A DNA stretch of 64,000 bases, taken from the NCBI RefSeq assembly GCF_001368815.1, contig NZ_CTEI01000001.1:1612001-1676000 (forward strand), written 5' to 3'. This DNA comes from Paraliobacillus sp. PM-2 (lineage in GTDB: Bacteria > Bacillota > Bacilli > Bacillales > Amphibacillaceae). Shown here in pieces: positions 35,885 through 44,370 of the stretch; the stretch's first letter is position 1; each line of letters starts with the position of its first letter. The notes beneath the pieces are model-generated. The model worked only from the letters and a program-made list of their open reading frames with translations, was not told the DNA's origin and did not search any database. Made by a program: the position numbers and the translations under genes.

Positions 35885-37357
35885 ATGACATTTCACACGC
35901 CAAAAGCAGTAATTGTTATTTTCGGAGCAACAGGGGATTTAGCTAATCGCAAATTATATCCCTCTTTATACCGCTTATACCGAAATGGTAAGCTTTCGGA
36001 GAACTTCGCAGTGATTGGTGTAGCAAGAAGACCACTTACAAATGAAGATTTTCGTAATAATATAAAAAAATCTATTGAGGATTTTGATGATCCTCAAATT
36101 AATCCGGATGATTTCGCTTCACATTTCCACTATAATCCATTCGATGTTCAAGATCTTACACATTATCAAAAATTAAATGCATTTATTAATGAGTTGGATC
36201 AAAAGCACGAAACAAACGGAAATCGATTATTTTATCTAGCAATGGCACCAAACTTCTTTGGAACGATCGCAGCTAATTTAAAATCACAGGGAGTTACGAA
36301 TAATACTGGTTGGACACGCCTTATTATCGAAAAGCCATTTGGTCACAATTTCGAAACAGCTCAACAGTTAAACAATCAAATTCGTCATGCATTTGATGAG
36401 GATCAAATTTATCGTATTGATCACTATTTAGGCAAAGATATGATTCAAAATATTGAAGTGGTTCGATTCGCCAATGCTTTATTTGAACCTTTATGGAACA
36501 ATCAATACATCTCTAATATTCAAGTAACTTCTAGTGAAACACTTGGTGTAGAAGAACGCGGACGTTATTATGATGAATCTGGTGCTCTACGAGACATGGT
36601 TCAAAATCATATGCTTCAAATGGTTTCTCTGCTAGCAATGGAACCACCTGCCAGACTAAACCCTGACGACATACGCTATGAAAAAGTAAAAGTATTACGC
36701 AGCTTAAAACCAATTAGTGAGAATGATGTCGATCAATACTTCGTTCGCGGACAATACGATCGTGGCGAAATTAACGGACAAGAACTAAATGCATATCGTG
36801 AAAGTAACGGTGTTGATCCGGAATCTAATACAGAAACTTATGTAGCAGCTAAATTTATGGTAGACAATTTCCGTTGGGCCGGCGTTCCATTTTATGTAAG
36901 AACAGGTAAGCGTATGGCTAAAAAAGCAACTGAAATCGTTGTACAATTTAAAGATTTACCTATTAATTTATATAAAGAAAAAGGGGATACGATTGATCCT
37001 AATCTTCTAGTTATTCAAGCACACCCAAATGAAGGAATTACACTACACTTGAATGCTAAAAAAGGGGATTATGATACAACAAGTAAGCCTATAACAATGC
37101 ATTATGATAAAAACAATGCGAAAGATAGCTATACACCAGAAGCGTATGAAGTATTATTAAATGATTGCTTGCATGGCGATTCAACCAACTTCGTACACTG
37201 GGATGAAGTGGCTCTTTCTTGGAAATATATAGATATTGTTACAAAGGCATGGGAAGAGACAAAAGCACCTTTCCCAAACTATACTTCAGGAATGAACGGG
37301 CCAAAAGCAGCTGATGAATTATTAGGAGCTGCCGGGCATCATTGGTGGGATATTTAA
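35885..37357 (+). CDS. zwf: Glucose-6-phosphate 1-dehydrogenase
   Basis: 490 aa, full length. Nucleotide-binding IFGATGDLANRKLYPSL at ~12-28, active-site RIDHYLGKDMIQN at ~178 and WAGVPFYVRTGKRM at ~335. It oxidises glucose 6-phosphate to 6-phosphogluconolactone, producing NADPH. The next enzyme but one, gndA, is the converging neighbour. GAGGT lies 12 nt before ATG, a longish spacing. The 195 bp upstream hold no gene. Confidence 0.96.
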   Translation: MTFHTPKAVIVIFGATGDLANRKLYPSLYRLYRNGKLSENFAVIGVARRPLTNEDFRNNIKKSIEDFDDPQINPDDFASHFHYNPFDVQDLTHYQKLNAFINELDQKHETNGNRLFYLAMAPNFFGTIAANLKSQGVTNNTGWTRLIIEKPFGHNFETAQQLNNQIRHAFDEDQIYRIDHYLGKDMIQNIEVVRFANALFEPLWNNQYISNIQVTSSETLGVEERGRYYDESGALRDMVQNHMLQMVSLLAMEPPARLNPDDIRYEKVKVLRSLKPISENDVDQYFVRGQYDRGEINGQELNAYRESNGVDPESNTETYVAAKFMVDNFRWAGVPFYVRTGKRMAKKATEIVVQFKDLPINLYKEKGDTIDPNLLVIQAHPNEGITLHLNAKKGDYDTTSKPITMHYDKNNAKDSYTPEAYEVLLNDCLHGDSTNFVHWDEVALSWKYIDIVTKAWEETKAPFPNYTSGMNGPKAADELLGAAGHHWWDI

Positions 37358-37366
37358 GTACTACTA

Positions 37367-37404
37367 AAAATGACGTTGGTGAGTAAACGCACCAACGTCA
37401 TTTC
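37367..37404 (+). terminator. Terminator of zwf
   Basis: AAATGACGTTGGTG, 8-nt loop, CACCAACGTCATTT, then CTTGATTTTG. Confidence 0.8.
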
Positions 37405-37480
37405 TTGATTTTGATCCATTAAGACTGCATTTCAATCATTTCTATTTTCTACCAAAATTATTCAATAAATATTATTCCGG

Positions 37481-37520
37481 AAAAAAAGTAGAAGCTATTA
37501 AGTATAGCTTCTACTTTTTA
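37481..37520 (-). terminator. Terminator of gndA
   Basis: AAAGTAGAAGCTAT/ATAGCTTCTACTTTTTTT on the minus strand with a T run. Confidence 0.85.
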
Positions 37521-37561
37521 TGGACAATAACTTTATATAACTTTCCTAACTCTTGCTAGGA

Positions 37562-38980
37562 TTAATCTAGCCATTCTGTATGAAAAATACCTTCTTTATC
37601 AAGACGTTGATACGTATGAGCTCCAAAGTAATCACGTTGTGCTTGTAATAAGTTTGCAGGAAGCGTTTCGGTACGATAGCTATCATAATAAGCTAATGCA
37701 CTTGCAAACCCTGGAACTGGGATACCACGTTCCATCGCGATAGCAAGTACCTTACGAAGAGATGACTGATATGTTTCAACAATCTCTTTAAAGTATGGAT
37801 CAAGTAAAAGATTTGCCAATGCCGGATCACGATCATAAGCTTCTTTAATTTTCTGTAAGAATTGCGCACGGATAATACATCCACCACGGAAAATCATTGC
37901 AATATCTCCGTAACGTAAATTCCAATCATTCTCCTCAGACGCTGCACGCATTTGCGCGAAGCCTTGCGCGTAAGAAACGATCTTACTCATATAAAGAGCT
38001 TTACGAATTGCTTCTACTAATTCATCTTCATCTCCCTCATACGCCTTATCTTGAGCGGATGGCCCTTGAAGAATTTTACTTGCTTTTACACGTTCTTCTT
38101 TCATTGCTGAAATAAAACGAGCAAACACAGATTCTGTAATTACAGGTAATGGAACTCCTAAATCTAATGAACTTTGACTTGTCCATTTCCCTGTTCCTTT
38201 TTGACCAGCAGTATCTAGAATCACATCTACCATTGGCTTTCCTGTTTCATCGTCTTTCTTCGTAAAGATATCTGCAGTAATCTCAATCAGATAACTATCT
38301 AACTCTCCTTTATTCCAATCCGCAAACACTTGATGTAATTTCTCTGCATCATAACCTAGAACATGCTTCATAATAAAATATGCTTCACCAATTAATTGCA
38401 TATCACCATATTCAATTCCATTGTGTACCATTTTCACATAATGTCCCGCTCCGTTTGGACCAATATAAGTAACACAAGGTTCACCTTCTACTTTAGCAGA
38501 AATAGCTTCTAGAATCGGCGCTACAAAATCATAAGCTTCTTTTTGTCCTCCTGGCATAATGGAAGGTCCTTTTAACGCTCCTTCTTCTCCACCAGATACA
38601 CCTGTTCCAATAAAATGGATACCAGATTGATCTAATTCCTTATTTCTTCTAATAGTATCTTGATAGAATGTATTACCACCATCAATGATAATATCTCCTT
38701 CATCTAATAATGGTTTTAAGGATTCAATCGTAGCATCTGTTGCAGGTCCTGCTTTCACCATTAGCATAATTTTACGAGGTTTTTCTAATGAATTTACAAA
38801 TTCCTCAATTGTTTCAGCGCCTACAAAATTTTTATCTTTTGCTTCATTATTCAAGAATTCTTCTGTTTTTTGATATGTTCTGTTGAATACGGCAACACCG
38901 TATCCTCTGCTTTCTACGTTTAATGCGAGGTTTTTCCCCATGACAGCTAGGCCAATTACCCCAAATTGCTGTTTTGCCAT
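37562..38980 (-). CDS. gndA: 6-phosphogluconate dehydrogenase, decarboxylating, NADP+
   Basis: 472 aa. N-terminal Rossmann [18 protein letters not shown], the signature ISGV-like [20 protein letters not shown] and the active Lys/His region [19 protein letters not shown], and a C-terminal tail [12 protein letters not shown]. It converts 6-phosphogluconate to ribulose 5-phosphate plus NADPH and CO2. Length fits GndA (YqjI) better than GntZ. Start ATG 38980 after AAAGGAGCGAACAAA. Confidence 0.95.
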   Translation of the reverse strand: MAKQQFGVIGLAVMGKNLALNVESRGYGVAVFNRTYQKTEEFLNNEAKDKNFVGAETIEEFVNSLEKPRKIMLMVKAGPATDATIESLKPLLDEGDIIIDGGNTFYQDTIRRNKELDQSGIHFIGTGVSGGEEGALKGPSIMPGGQKEAYDFVAPILEAISAKVEGEPCVTYIGPNGAGHYVKMVHNGIEYGDMQLIGEAYFIMKHVLGYDAEKLHQVFADWNKGELDSYLIEITADIFTKKDDETGKPMVDVILDTAGQKGTGKWTSQSSLDLGVPLPVITESVFARFISAMKEERVKASKILQGPSAQDKAYEGDEDELVEAIRKALYMSKIVSYAQGFAQMRAASEENDWNLRYGDIAMIFRGGCIIRAQFLQKIKEAYDRDPALANLLLDPYFKEIVETYQSSLRKVLAIAMERGIPVPGFASALAYYDSYRTETLPANLLQAQRDYFGAHTYQRLDKEGIFHTEWLD

Positions 38981-39113
38981 TTTGTTCGCTCCTTTATTAT
39001 GTATTCCTTTTTCTATCATACGTGGAAATGCGTCTCCATGCAACTCATACCCCACTTACTAACTTATACTAAAACATAGTATCATGCAATATTGAATTTT
39101 TTGAAAAGTTCAA

Positions 39114-39851
39114 TTATTTCATTAACCATTTATTAATTGCTTGAGCAACACCATCTTTTGTATGATGTGTAGTAACCCAATCTGCTACTTTCTTCACTTC
39201 ATCTTGCGCATTCTCCATTGCTATACCAAGTCCTGCTTCTTCAATCATCTTAATATCATTTAAACTATCGCCCATTGCCATTACTTGGTTCATCTTGATA
39301 TCTAATTTTTTGCAAAGCTTCTCAATTGCTCGGGCTTTATTAATACCCATTGCATTGACTTCAATATTTGTCGGGCTTGAATTACTTAACTCTATATCAG
39401 TTTCACTCGAAAGTTCTTCAATAATCTCATCCCTATCAATGCTCTCCTTTATATCAAAACCATACTTTAACCAAGTATATTCGTTAAAATTTTGCGGTTG
39501 TTCATTTCTCCACACTTTATCAGTAGAAACTAACCAAGTCCACGGACTGTAAGCTTGATGAATTTGTTGATATTTATTTAGCGCCTCTATCGGTAAAGGA
39601 TTTCGATCTAACAGTTCACCATCTGTTGACCAAATTTCTGCACCATTTACTGTAATAAGATACTTAACACCTAATGTTGACGCATAGTTGCAACACGTAC
39701 TATAATGTCTCCCTGTTGCAAAAACAACCTCTATGCCCTTTTCTATCGCTCGTTTGATTGCTTGCTCATTTTCTTTTGAGACTGTATGATCCGTATGTAA
39801 GACAGTACCATCCATATCTAATGCAATTAAACGAATATCCATTTTTTCCAT
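39114..39851 (-). CDS. Cof-type HAD-IIB phosphatase
   Basis: 245 aa. Motif I LDMDGTVLHTD, motif II FATGRHY, motif III NKARAIEKLCKKLDI and motif IV MAMGDSLNDIKMIEEAG. The cap is of the Cof (type IIB) sort and a little shorter than usual. Such enzymes dephosphorylate sugar phosphates or FMN/PLP-like compounds; substrate unknown. GGAGGAGTATTT precedes ATG. Confidence 0.85.
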   Translation of the reverse strand: MEKMDIRLIALDMDGTVLHTDHTVSKENEQAIKRAIEKGIEVVFATGRHYSTCCNYASTLGVKYLITVNGAEIWSTDGELLDRNPLPIEALNKYQQIHQAYSPWTWLVSTDKVWRNEQPQNFNEYTWLKYGFDIKESIDRDEIIEELSSETDIELSNSSPTNIEVNAMGINKARAIEKLCKKLDIKMNQVMAMGDSLNDIKMIEEAGLGIAMENAQDEVKKVADWVTTHHTKDGVAQAINKWLMK

Positions 39852-39920
39852 AAATACTCCTCCTTCATTACTACTATAGCAACTATACCATGAATGGACA
39901 GTTTATATGTAAACATACAC

Positions 39921-39949
39921 TTGACAAAATTAAATACATATCAGATAAT
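39921..39949 (+). promoter_or_regulatory. Strong sigma-A promoter of the structured RNA
   Basis: TTGACA, 17 bp, GATAAT: a consensus -35 and 5/6 -10. The next protein gene begins 570 bp away, beyond two terminators, so the promoter drives an RNA element. Confidence 0.75.
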
Positions 39950-39955
39950 GAAATG

Positions 39956-40244
39956 TAAAGCTTCGCCAAGTACTATGAAGCAAGTTAAAAATTATGGCAT
40001 CTGCCAATGTTTTTTAGTGTATATAAAATGGAACATTATATACAAATAGCAAGACTTATTCACACTGGATCGACTTCGGAGTCGTAAGAATATAAGAGAG
40101 GTAGGGCTTATATTGTTTAGGTTAAAAGCATCCAGGTGGAACATACCGCGGCAATTTAATCAATAAATAATTAAATTAGAATTTTTTATACTTGTGAAAT
40201 TGGTAAGTTAATCTATAAGGGATACGCAATTGCGTATCCCTTTT
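39956..40244 (+). ncRNA. Structured RNA with own promoter and terminator; T-box-like core
   Basis: About 290 nt without coding potential. Visible stems are GCTTC/GAAGC (39959 on), TATATA/TATATA near 40020-40045, GACTTCGGAGTC, and AATATAAG/CTTATATT near 40090-40116. Then comes AGGTGGAACATACCGCGG at ~40134-40151, which equals the T-box GGTGGTACCGCGG with AACA inserted, then an unpaired AT-rich stretch and a terminator. I do not recognise a known class for the first 170 nt. No aminoacyl-tRNA synthetase or amino-acid gene follows directly. It may be a decayed T-box leader or an independent small RNA. Confidence 0.5.
40217..40244 (+). terminator. Terminator of the structured RNA
   Basis: Perfect palindrome AAGGGATACGCAATTGCGTATCCCTT followed by TT. 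Confidence 0.8.
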
Positions 40245-40356
40245 CCATTTCTCTTCATTATCTATTGACGATCATATCTGAAACTGTTAATATTCTTTTA
40301 TTGATTAAAAAATTATATAATGCTATGAATATTATGGGTTACACTATAATAGGAGC

Positions 40357-40425
40357 AACTTCTGGAGAGTTCGTTCAAACGACGCCGAAGGATTCACAAT
40401 CTCAGGCAACCGGACAGAAGACATA
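40357..40425 (+). promoter_or_regulatory. Glycine riboswitch, single aptamer
   Basis: The conserved glycine aptamer landmarks occur in order: CTTCTGGAGAG, GACGCCGAAGGA, AATCTCAGGCAA and GGACAGAAG. CTTCTG and CAGAAG close the P1 helix. TATAAT at 40345-40350 would start transcription just before the aptamer. No second aptamer follows; instead a terminator at 40459-40487 precedes the ACT-domain gene, so glycine probably switches read-through into it. Confidence 0.85.
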
Positions 40426-40458
40426 ACACAATTATATGAATTCTGTTATTGTCACTGT

Positions 40459-40487
40459 GATTGAAGAACATTCTTCAATCTTTTTTT
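40459..40487 (+). terminator. Riboswitch-controlled terminator
   Basis: GATTGAAGAA, CA, TTCTTCAATC followed by seven T, 39 nt past the glycine aptamer and 35 nt before the ACT gene. Confidence 0.8.
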
Positions 40488-40521
40488 ATTGACAACAATT
40501 AATAATGAGGTGAAAAAACAA

Positions 40522-40794
40522 ATGGAAAAACGTGCTGTAGTAAGTGTTCTTGGGAAGGATCAAGTTGGCATTATTGCAAAAGTTACAAACGTGTTAGCTA
40601 ATAATCAAATGAATATCCTTGATATTAGTCAGACGATATTACAAGATTTCTTTACGATGATTATGCTTGTAGATATTAGAAATACAGACGATTTGGACAA
40701 CTTGTTAAAAGATTTTAAAGTAATTGAAAAAGAACTTGAAGTTACAATCAGTATTCAGCTTGAAGACGTATTTAATGCAATGCATCGTGTATAA
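40522..40794 (+). CDS. ACT-domain protein (UPF0237)
   Basis: 90 aa, a single ACT domain: [20 protein letters not shown], then [19 protein letters not shown] domains bind amino acids as regulators. This UPF0237 protein is nearly always found beside a UPF0210 (PFL) gene in Firmicutes, as here. GAGGTG lies 9 nt before ATG 40522; a TTG at 40489 would sit inside the terminator T run. Controlled by the glycine riboswitch. Confidence 0.88.
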   Translation: MEKRAVVSVLGKDQVGIIAKVTNVLANNQMNILDISQTILQDFFTMIMLVDIRNTDDLDNLLKDFKVIEKELEVTISIQLEDVFNAMHRV

Positions 40795-40808
40795 AGGAGT
40801 GGATTAAA

Positions 40809-42170
40809 ATGACAGTAGCCTTTACAGAAATACAAGAAACCATTCGCATGGTACAAATGGAAAGTCTAGATATCCGTACAGTAACAATGGGCATAAGTCT
40901 CAGAGATTGTGCAGATTCAGATTTTAAAAAAGTTCAGGAAAACGTTTATAACAAAATTACATCCTATGCAGCAAATTTAAGACCTATTGCTGAGCAAGTA
41001 GAAAAAGAATATGGTATTCCAATTATTAATAAGCGTATTGCGATCACACCAATAGCCGAAATTCTAGGTAACCATTCACGAGAAGAAGCAATTGAACTAG
41101 CAAAAACATTAGATCAAGCAGCAAAAAAACTTGAAGTTGACTTTATTGGTGGTTTTTCTGCGCTCGTACATAAAGGCATTGGTAAAGGAGACCAAACTTT
41201 ACTCGACGCCCTACCTGAAGCATTAAGCGTAACAGAACGGGTTTGTGCTTCTGTTTCGATTGGTACCACCCGAACTGGTATTAATATGGATGCCGTAAAG
41301 CAGTTGGGAACAATCATTAAACAAACGGCTGAAAATACAAAAGATAACAGTAGTATTGGCTGCGCAAAATTTGTTGCCTTCTGTAATCCAGTTGAAGACA
41401 ACCCATTTATGGCTGGTGCTTTTCATGGCGCTGGAGAAGGGGAAGCCGTATTAAGCGTTGGCGTAAGTGGCCCAGGGGTTGTTCTTAACGCATTAAAACG
41501 TTATCCAAATGTTGATCTAGGTGAAGTATCAGATATTATTAAGAAAACCGCATTTAAAATCACACGAGCTGGTGAACTACTTGGTCGTGAAGTTGCAAAA
41601 CGGTTAGATGTTTCATTTGGTATTATGGATTTATCCTTAGCACCAACCAATGCAATGAATGATAGTGTTGCAGAAATATTGGAAGAAATTGGTCTAGAAC
41701 GTGTTGGTACACACGGTACGATCGCTGCACTAGCTTTAATGAATGATGCTGTCAAAAAAGGCGGAGCAATGGCTAGCTCTTATGTTGGTGGGTTGAGTGG
41801 TGCATTCATCCCTGTTAGTGAAGATAATGGAATGATCAAAGGAATAGAAGATAATGCTCTTTCCTTATCAAAACTAGAAGCAATGACATGCGTATGTTCA
41901 GTCGGATTGGATATGATTGCACTAACTGGTGACGCAACACCAGAAACATTATCAGCAATTATAGCGGATGAAGCTGCAATTGGTATGATCAATAAGAAAA
42001 CCACAGCTGTACGTGTTATTCCTGTAATAGGAAAAACAGAAGGAGATACGGTAGAATTTGGTGGATTATTAGGTCGTGCTCCAGTAATGGGTGTTAATCC
42101 ATATAGTTCAGCAAAAATGATTCAAAGAGGCGGACGCATTCCTGCCCCATTACAAGCTTTAATTAACTAA
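40809..42170 (+). CDS. PFL-family protein (UPF0210/DUF711)
   Basis: 453 aa, full length for UPF0210. Conserved stretches: [15 protein letters not shown] near the start, [47 protein letters not shown], and [20 protein letters not shown]. Four cysteines occur in conserved patches. The fold is related to glycyl-radical enzymes but the glycyl motif is absent and function is unknown. It lies 14 bp downstream of the ACT gene with AAAGGAGTGGATTAAA. Confidence 0.88.
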   Translation: MTVAFTEIQETIRMVQMESLDIRTVTMGISLRDCADSDFKKVQENVYNKITSYAANLRPIAEQVEKEYGIPIINKRIAITPIAEILGNHSREEAIELAKTLDQAAKKLEVDFIGGFSALVHKGIGKGDQTLLDALPEALSVTERVCASVSIGTTRTGINMDAVKQLGTIIKQTAENTKDNSSIGCAKFVAFCNPVEDNPFMAGAFHGAGEGEAVLSVGVSGPGVVLNALKRYPNVDLGEVSDIIKKTAFKITRAGELLGREVAKRLDVSFGIMDLSLAPTNAMNDSVAEILEEIGLERVGTHGTIAALALMNDAVKKGGAMASSYVGGLSGAFIPVSEDNGMIKGIEDNALSLSKLEAMTCVCSVGLDMIALTGDATPETLSAIIADEAAIGMINKKTTAVRVIPVIGKTEGDTVEFGGLLGRAPVMGVNPYSSAKMIQRGGRIPAPLQALIN

Positions 42171-42211
42171 TTAAGATAGTAGCAATATCTGCTTTATACT
42201 TTTTCTTTTTC

Positions 42212-42248
42212 AAAAAACAGTTAGCTTTTAACAAGCTAACTGTTTTTT
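42212..42248 (+). terminator. Bidirectional terminator
   Basis: AAAAAACAGTTAGCTT, 5-nt loop, AAGCTAACTGTTTTTT between the PFL gene and manP. Confidence 0.88.
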
Positions 42249-42252
42249 AAAC

Positions 42253-44232
42253 TTATTTTATTTCTTCTAACAATTCATATGCTTCTTCTTTTGATTGCAC
42301 CTTTAATAATTTGTTACGAAAGGTATCATCCATTAACTTACGTGATAACATTTGTAATATCTTTAAATGCGCATCGCCTTCTGCATGTGTTGGAACAGCA
42401 ATCATAAAGATGAGCTTAGCCATTGATCCATCCAAACTAAACCAATCTACACCTTCCGATTTCATTCCAAAAACAACACGAGGCTTTGTAACAGCATCAG
42501 ATTTTGCATGTGGAATGGCAACATTCATTCCAATCCCAGTAGTGCTCTCTTCTTCACGACCTAGAATAGCTTTTTTATAAATCTGTTCTGATGTTACAGC
42601 TCCATTCTTTTGAAGCTTTTCAATCATTTCATCAATAACGTCATCTCTGGTATCAGCTTTTAATTCCGTATCAATTAAATCTAATGTTAAAATATCTGTT
42701 AGTTTGTTAATTTCAACTGGTTGATCTTTCTCATTCCCATTTTTAACCTCTTGTACTTCATCAGTATTTCTATTTGATTCTATCTCACTTCTTTTATTCC
42801 CGTTTGCTACAAAGTTAGTGTTAGGAGAACCGACATCTTTTTTTAGTAATTTAATCATAAATGCAGCAACAAATGAACCAATGGTAATAGCTACGAAGAA
42901 CATCAGTACATTATCAACCGCACCTAAGATGCCAACAATCGGTCCACCATGTGCAACTCTATCTCCTACACTGCTTAACATTGCTATAACTGATCCTGTC
43001 ATTGAACCAACCATTATACTTGGGATGACACGTAATGGATCCTGCGCCGCAAATGGAATCGCACCTTCCGTTATGCCGAAAAAACCCATTGTTAGTGAGG
43101 CTTTCCCTGCTTCGCGTTGACCCACTTCAAATTTTTCTTTGAACATTAGCGTTGCGATACCAAGACCAATTGGTGGAACCGCGATAGCAACTGCAATCGG
43201 CCCCATAATTTCATAATTCCCTTCGGCGATCATTGCAGAACCAAATAAGAAAGCAACCTTATTTACTGGTCCACCCATATCAAAGGAAATCATCGCACCC
43301 AAAATCAGTGCTAATAATATAGAACTTGTACCTTGCATGCCCGCTAACCAATTTGTTAAGGATTCAAATACTTGTGCTACTGGCGCACCAATTAAAAGGA
43401 CAAATGCTAAACCTACAATAATAGACGATAAGACCGGTATAATAATGATCGGCATGATAGGTTGTACCATTTTTGGTACTTTTATTTTCTTAATCCATAA
43501 AGCAATATAACCAGCTAAGAAACCAGCAATGATACCTCCCAAGAAGCCTGCACCTGCCTCACTCCCGTAAAAACTACCGTTTGCAGCAATAAAACCACCA
43601 ATCATACCTGGCGCTAGACCTGGTCGATCAGCAATACTATAGGCAATATAACCAGCTAAAATCGGCACCATAAAACTAAAGGAAGCTGCACCTATCTGTT
43701 CAATTGTCTTCCAAATAGAGTCTTCTGGTATTTTAATACCACCTTCACCAGGTACACCACCCACGGTTAGTGCGATTGCAATCAGTAAACCACCTACCAC
43801 AATAAAAGGGATCATAAATGATACACCATTCATCAAATGACGATAAATTGGATTTTGTTTATCATTATCAGCACGAGTTGGCATTTTTGCTGCTTTTTTA
43901 TCAGCATTTGAATCACCTTGATAAACATGGGCTTGGCCATCACTAATTTGTTTAATTAATTTTTCTGGATTACGTATTCCTTCTTGTACGCCTACCGCAA
44001 CAAGCTTTTTGCCAATAAATCGATCCTTATTTACTGTTTTATCCGCTGCGATAATGACACCGTCTGCTTCCTCAATGTCTTTAGCGGATAATTCATTTTC
44101 TACACCAATAGATCCTTGTGTCTCTATTATCATATCAATATTTAAATCAGCTGCAGCTTTTTGTAAGTTTTCAGCAGCCATATAGGTATGAGCAATACCA
44201 TTCGGACACGAAGTAATCGCTACCATTTTCAT
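42253..44232 (-). CDS. manP: Mannose PTS transporter ManP (EIIBCA)
   Basis: 659 aa in the order B-C-A. EIIB starts at ITSCPNGIAHTYMAAE with the phosphorylated Cys9. EIIC spans ~130-460 with NPIYRHLMNGVSFM, MISFDMGGPVNKVAF and GITEGAIPFAAQDPLRV. EIIA ends the protein with MNVAIPHAKSDAV carrying the active His. B. subtilis ManP (650 aa) has this order, unlike FruA (A-B-C), and the neighbouring regulator is ManR-like. It imports and phosphorylates mannose or a related hexose. manA is not adjacent. Confidence 0.85.
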   Translation of the reverse strand: MKMVAITSCPNGIAHTYMAAENLQKAAADLNIDMIIETQGSIGVENELSAKDIEEADGVIIAADKTVNKDRFIGKKLVAVGVQEGIRNPEKLIKQISDGQAHVYQGDSNADKKAAKMPTRADNDKQNPIYRHLMNGVSFMIPFIVVGGLLIAIALTVGGVPGEGGIKIPEDSIWKTIEQIGAASFSFMVPILAGYIAYSIADRPGLAPGMIGGFIAANGSFYGSEAGAGFLGGIIAGFLAGYIALWIKKIKVPKMVQPIMPIIIIPVLSSIIVGLAFVLLIGAPVAQVFESLTNWLAGMQGTSSILLALILGAMISFDMGGPVNKVAFLFGSAMIAEGNYEIMGPIAVAIAVPPIGLGIATLMFKEKFEVGQREAGKASLTMGFFGITEGAIPFAAQDPLRVIPSIMVGSMTGSVIAMLSSVGDRVAHGGPIVGILGAVDNVLMFFVAITIGSFVAAFMIKLLKKDVGSPNTNFVANGNKRSEIESNRNTDEVQEVKNGNEKDQPVEINKLTDILTLDLIDTELKADTRDDVIDEMIEKLQKNGAVTSEQIYKKAILGREEESTTGIGMNVAIPHAKSDAVTKPRVVFGMKSEGVDWFSLDGSMAKLIFMIAVPTHAEGDAHLKILQMLSRKLMDDTFRNKLLKVQSKEEAYELLEEIK

Positions 44233-44370
44233 AACTAATCCTCCTAATCATTTAATTCATATTACATCATTATTTTATCCTATAATAGATAGAATAAAGA
44301 GATATTCTATTTCCGTTTAATGTGGCAAAAATAATTATTTGATTATTCAGTATTTTTATTTCAAAAAAAT

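Noticed and set aside
40357-40425. Tandem glycine riboswitch
   Set aside because: Only one aptamer's conserved blocks are present; the following 35 nt lead straight into the terminator.
41114-41401. Antisense frames of 67-95 codons within the PFL gene
   Set aside because: They mirror codon bias of the sense gene, lack ribosome sites and have no recognisable product.
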